Source: CAZYWA01 sp964650975 [NCBI: uncultured bacterium]
GTDB taxonomy: Bacteria; JADJOY01
Direction of reading: 5' to 3'
Length of the DNA stretch: 14,504 nucleotides
Assembly: GCA_964650975.1 (NCBI GenBank)
Contig: CAZYWA010000166.1
Location: 1 to 14,504, forward strand
A program made the translations under genes and the position numbers. Shown one piece after another: positions 12,982 to 14,504 of this stretch. A model generated the notes under the pieces. That model worked only from the letters and a program-made list of their open reading frames with translations, did no database searches and was not told where the DNA came from. How positions within the stretch are numbered: the stretch's first letter is position 1; each line of letters begins with the position of its first letter.

Positions 12982-13959
12982 TCACCGGGGAACGTCCTCG
13001 ATCGCGCGCACCAGCGCTTCGACTGCGTCCAGATTCCGGAAGCTGGGCGTCGTGGAGGCGAACGGAATCGTGACGTAGCGGTGCGTTCGCACCGCGCGCA
13101 GGCTCGCGAGTGGCTCGTGGGCGAGCGCCGCGTGCTTCGCCGACGCGGGATCCCAGGCCGCGTCGACCAGCACGATGAAATCGGGATCGCTCGCCAGGAC
13201 CTGCTCCCAGCTCCCCTCGCCCCACGCCCTGGGAATCTCCTCGAAGACGTTGCGCGTGCCGGCTGTGCGCAGGATCAATCCGGGCGAGCCGTTCGAACCG
13301 CCGACCCTCGGAGCGGAGCCGGTCCCGTCGAGCCAGAGCACCGAGGGCGCCGTGCCGCGCGCCGCGACTTGCCGGCGCACGTCGTCGAGACGACGCGTGA
13401 GGTCGAGCACCACCCGCTCGGCGCGCTCGGGAACGGCAAAGATCCGTCCCACCTCGCGGATCTCCTGGAACACGTCGTCGAACGAGATGGGCTCGCTGCG
13501 AGCCTTGCAGTCACTCGGCGAGAGGTAGGACGCGATGCCGCGCTCCGCGAGCGATCCGCGTGAGCCCGCGGCGGCTCCGTCGAATGCGCTGAAGTAGGAG
13601 GCATAGACGAGATCGGGCTTGGCCGCGAGAACCACCTCGCGCGACGGGTATTTCTTGGCGATCACCGGGACCGACGCATAGATCGGTGCCAGGGGCGCGT
13701 AGATCGAGACGTCGTCCAGATACGCGGTGCCGGCGATCCGGCTCTCGAGGCCGAGCTCCAGCAGGATCTCGGTGGCGCCCTGGTTCATCGCGATGGCTCG
13801 CGCGGGTGGAGCACCGACCTGGACGGTCGTCCCGCAGTTCGCGATCGCCACGGAAATGGATCCCGTGTCCTCCGCATGGCCCTCGCCGACACCGACCGCG
13901 AGCGCGACCGCCGCGGCGAGGATCCGTTTCAGCCGTCGGTGGTGTGACTCCGCCCACAT
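12982..13959 (-). CDS. Periplasmic solute-binding protein, cobalamin/metal-chelate type (BtuF-like)
   Basis: A 325-residue exported protein of the helical-backbone binding-protein class that feeds ABC importers. The N-terminus MWAESHHRRLKRILAAAVAL has a basic stretch, a hydrophobic core and a probable cleavage after GHA (residue 29). The mature part has AIAMNQGATEILLELGLESR, AGTAYLDD, VLAAKPDLVYASYFSAF, YLSPSDC and IREVGRIFAVPERAERVV, then FIVLVDAAWD and a final ASLRAVRTHRYVTIPF. The NQGATE...GTAYLDD pattern also resembles binding proteins annotated for coenzyme F420-0 precursors or metal chelates. Pairing with a TonB receptor and a B12 operon favours corrinoid or cobalt-chelate uptake, but no permease or ATPase is in view. 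I chose ATG at 13959 because it gives a signal peptide; the frame is open to a GTG at 14211 that overlaps the receptor stop. Confidence 0.85.
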   Translation of the reverse strand: MWAESHHRRLKRILAAAVALAVGVGEGHAEDTGSISVAIANCGTTVQVGAPPARAIAMNQGATEILLELGLESRIAGTAYLDDVSIYAPLAPIYASVPVIAKKYPSREVVLAAKPDLVYASYFSAFDGAAAGSRGSLAERGIASYLSPSDCKARSEPISFDDVFQEIREVGRIFAVPERAERVVLDLTRRLDDVRRQVAARGTAPSVLWLDGTGSAPRVGGSNGSPGLILRTAGTRNVFEEIPRAWGEGSWEQVLASDPDFIVLVDAAWDPASAKHAALAHEPLASLRAVRTHRYVTIPFASTTPSFRNLDAVEALVRAIEDVPR

Positions 13960-14078
13960 GGACCGGCTCGGGCGACGGACGGCCGGCGGCTGTGCGAGGG
14001 TGCTCGAGCCCGCGCCAGTCGGGGGCGCTTGCGGGAAGTGAGCCCCCATCGCGCGGGCGAATGCAGGCGAGGCGACTG

Positions 14079-14123
14079 CACGATCGAGTCCCGATCGTGG
14101 CCGGGCCGTGCCCGAGCACGGCC
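14079..14123. repeat. Two tandem strong hairpins between receptor and binding-protein genes
   Basis: Two perfect 8-bp stems lie side by side: CACGATCG/CGATCGTG with a 5-base loop (14079-14099) and GGCCGTGC/GCACGGCC with a 4-base loop (14104-14123). They sit in the 248-bp stretch 13960-14207, which has no other feature I can name. No T tract follows on either strand. They may protect the upstream mRNA 3' end or lower read-through into the binding-protein gene. I see no B12 box, so this is not a second riboswitch. Confidence 0.6.
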
Positions 14124-14207
14124 ACCTTCCGGCCGGCGCACGAGCCCGAGATCGGTCAAGTCCGACACCACCCAGCAGTCGCGGCATGGCGCGCTCCCGG
14201 ACCGCGC

Positions 14208-14504
14208 TCACTCGAACGAGTACGTGTACGTGGCCAGGAACGTGCGCGGAATACCGAGATCGTGCGCCAGGTAGGGATCTCCACCCGAATCGGGGAATGC
14301 GCGCGCGAGCCGGCTCGTGTAGCGCTCGTCGAGGAGATTGTTCAGGTGGGCATCGATGCGGTGGTGGCGCGCGTCGTCGAGAAAAACGCGCGCACCGAGG
14401 TCGACCACCGTGTAGTTCCCGTACTGGAAGCGGCCGGGCTCGATGCCGCCGACCGTGTCGAAGAGGTCGCCCACCCAGCTCAAGGCGACGTTGGCGCCCA
14501 CCGG
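14208..14504 (-). CDS. TonB-dependent outer-membrane receptor, C-terminal fragment
   Basis: The last 98 residues of a beta-barrel receptor whose start lies beyond the right edge. The sequence alternates polar and hydrophobic residues as in barrel strands, with the typical near-terminal segments NYTVVDLGARVFLD, HHRIDAHLNNLLDERYTS and IPRTFLATYTYSFE. The chain ends in F-E, close to the aromatic terminal residue usual for barrel-assembly recognition. Such receptors import corrinoids (BtuB), siderophores or metal chelates using TonB energy. The neighbouring binding protein and B12 operon suggest a corrinoid substrate, but the plug domain needed to judge this is outside the window. Confidence 0.88.
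   Translation of the reverse strand, partial: PVGANVALSWVGDLFDTVGGIEPGRFQYGNYTVVDLGARVFLDDARHHRIDAHLNNLLDERYTSRLARAFPDSGGDPYLAHDLGIPRTFLATYTYSFE

Noticed and set aside
14079-14123. Second cobalamin riboswitch ahead of the binding-protein gene
   Set aside because: Strong hairpins but none of the conserved blocks (no GGGAAG core, no CCGC-CTGTAA block, no B12 box).
1-14504. CRISPR array, tRNA/rRNA genes, insertion sequence or phage genes
   Set aside because: No regularly spaced repeats, no cloverleaf-like or rRNA sequence, and no transposase, integrase or phage-type proteins on either strand.

Overview
This window comes from a GC-rich (by eye about 70%), densely packed bacterial genome. Every gene I can support lies on the minus strand. 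A TonB-dependent outer-membrane receptor and a secreted solute-binding protein point to a Gram-negative (diderm) bacterium. The high GC, the CbiX-ferredoxin fusion and the DUF3209 neighbour would fit a deltaproteobacterium-like or related uncultured lineage, but the sequence alone does not settle the taxonomy. The subject is cobalamin (vitamin B12): uptake genes at the right end, then a long early-cobalt-insertion ('anaerobic') corrin-ring biosynthesis operon.

Layout in transcription order (right to left). (1) 14504-12982: the C-terminal end of a TonB-dependent receptor, then a periplasmic binding protein of the cobalamin/metal-chelate type. (2) 12981-12388: a control region with a terminator-like hairpin, copy B of a ~75-bp palindromic repeat, a sigma70-like promoter overlapped by a perfect 7+7 inverted repeat (probable operator), a cobalamin riboswitch, and a leader holding two hairpins and a possible small ORF. 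(3) 12387-9655: cbiX fused to a [2Fe-2S] ferredoxin domain, a DUF3209 gene, and cbiD. (4) 9654-9246: a 409-bp spacer with repeat copy A and a cluster of hairpins that could be mutually exclusive. (5) 9245-1: cbiC, cbiET, cbiL, cbiG, cbiH, an unrecognised 134-aa gene, cbiF, a P-loop ATPase-cobA fusion, a candidate 44-aa gene, cbiA, and the start of an FNR-type flavoprotein that runs off the left edge. Most neighbours overlap by 4 bp (ATGA or GTGA), so translation is probably coupled along the whole run.

Pathway logic: CobA methylates uroporphyrinogen III to precorrin-2; CbiX inserts cobalt into sirohydrochlorin; CbiL, CbiH, CbiF, CbiD and CbiET methylate the ring; CbiG opens the lactone; CbiC makes cobyrinate; CbiA makes the a,c-diamide. 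The flavoprotein could supply electrons for cobalt or ring reduction. Two steps have no recognisable gene here: the precorrin-2 dehydrogenase and cobalt-precorrin-6A reductase (CbiJ).

The least explained items are the NadR-like ATPase fused to CobA, the 134-aa protein between cbiH and cbiF, the 44-aa ORF that overlaps both neighbours, the paired ~75-bp repeats on either side of cbiX-DUF3209-cbiD, and the competing-hairpin spacer after cbiD.
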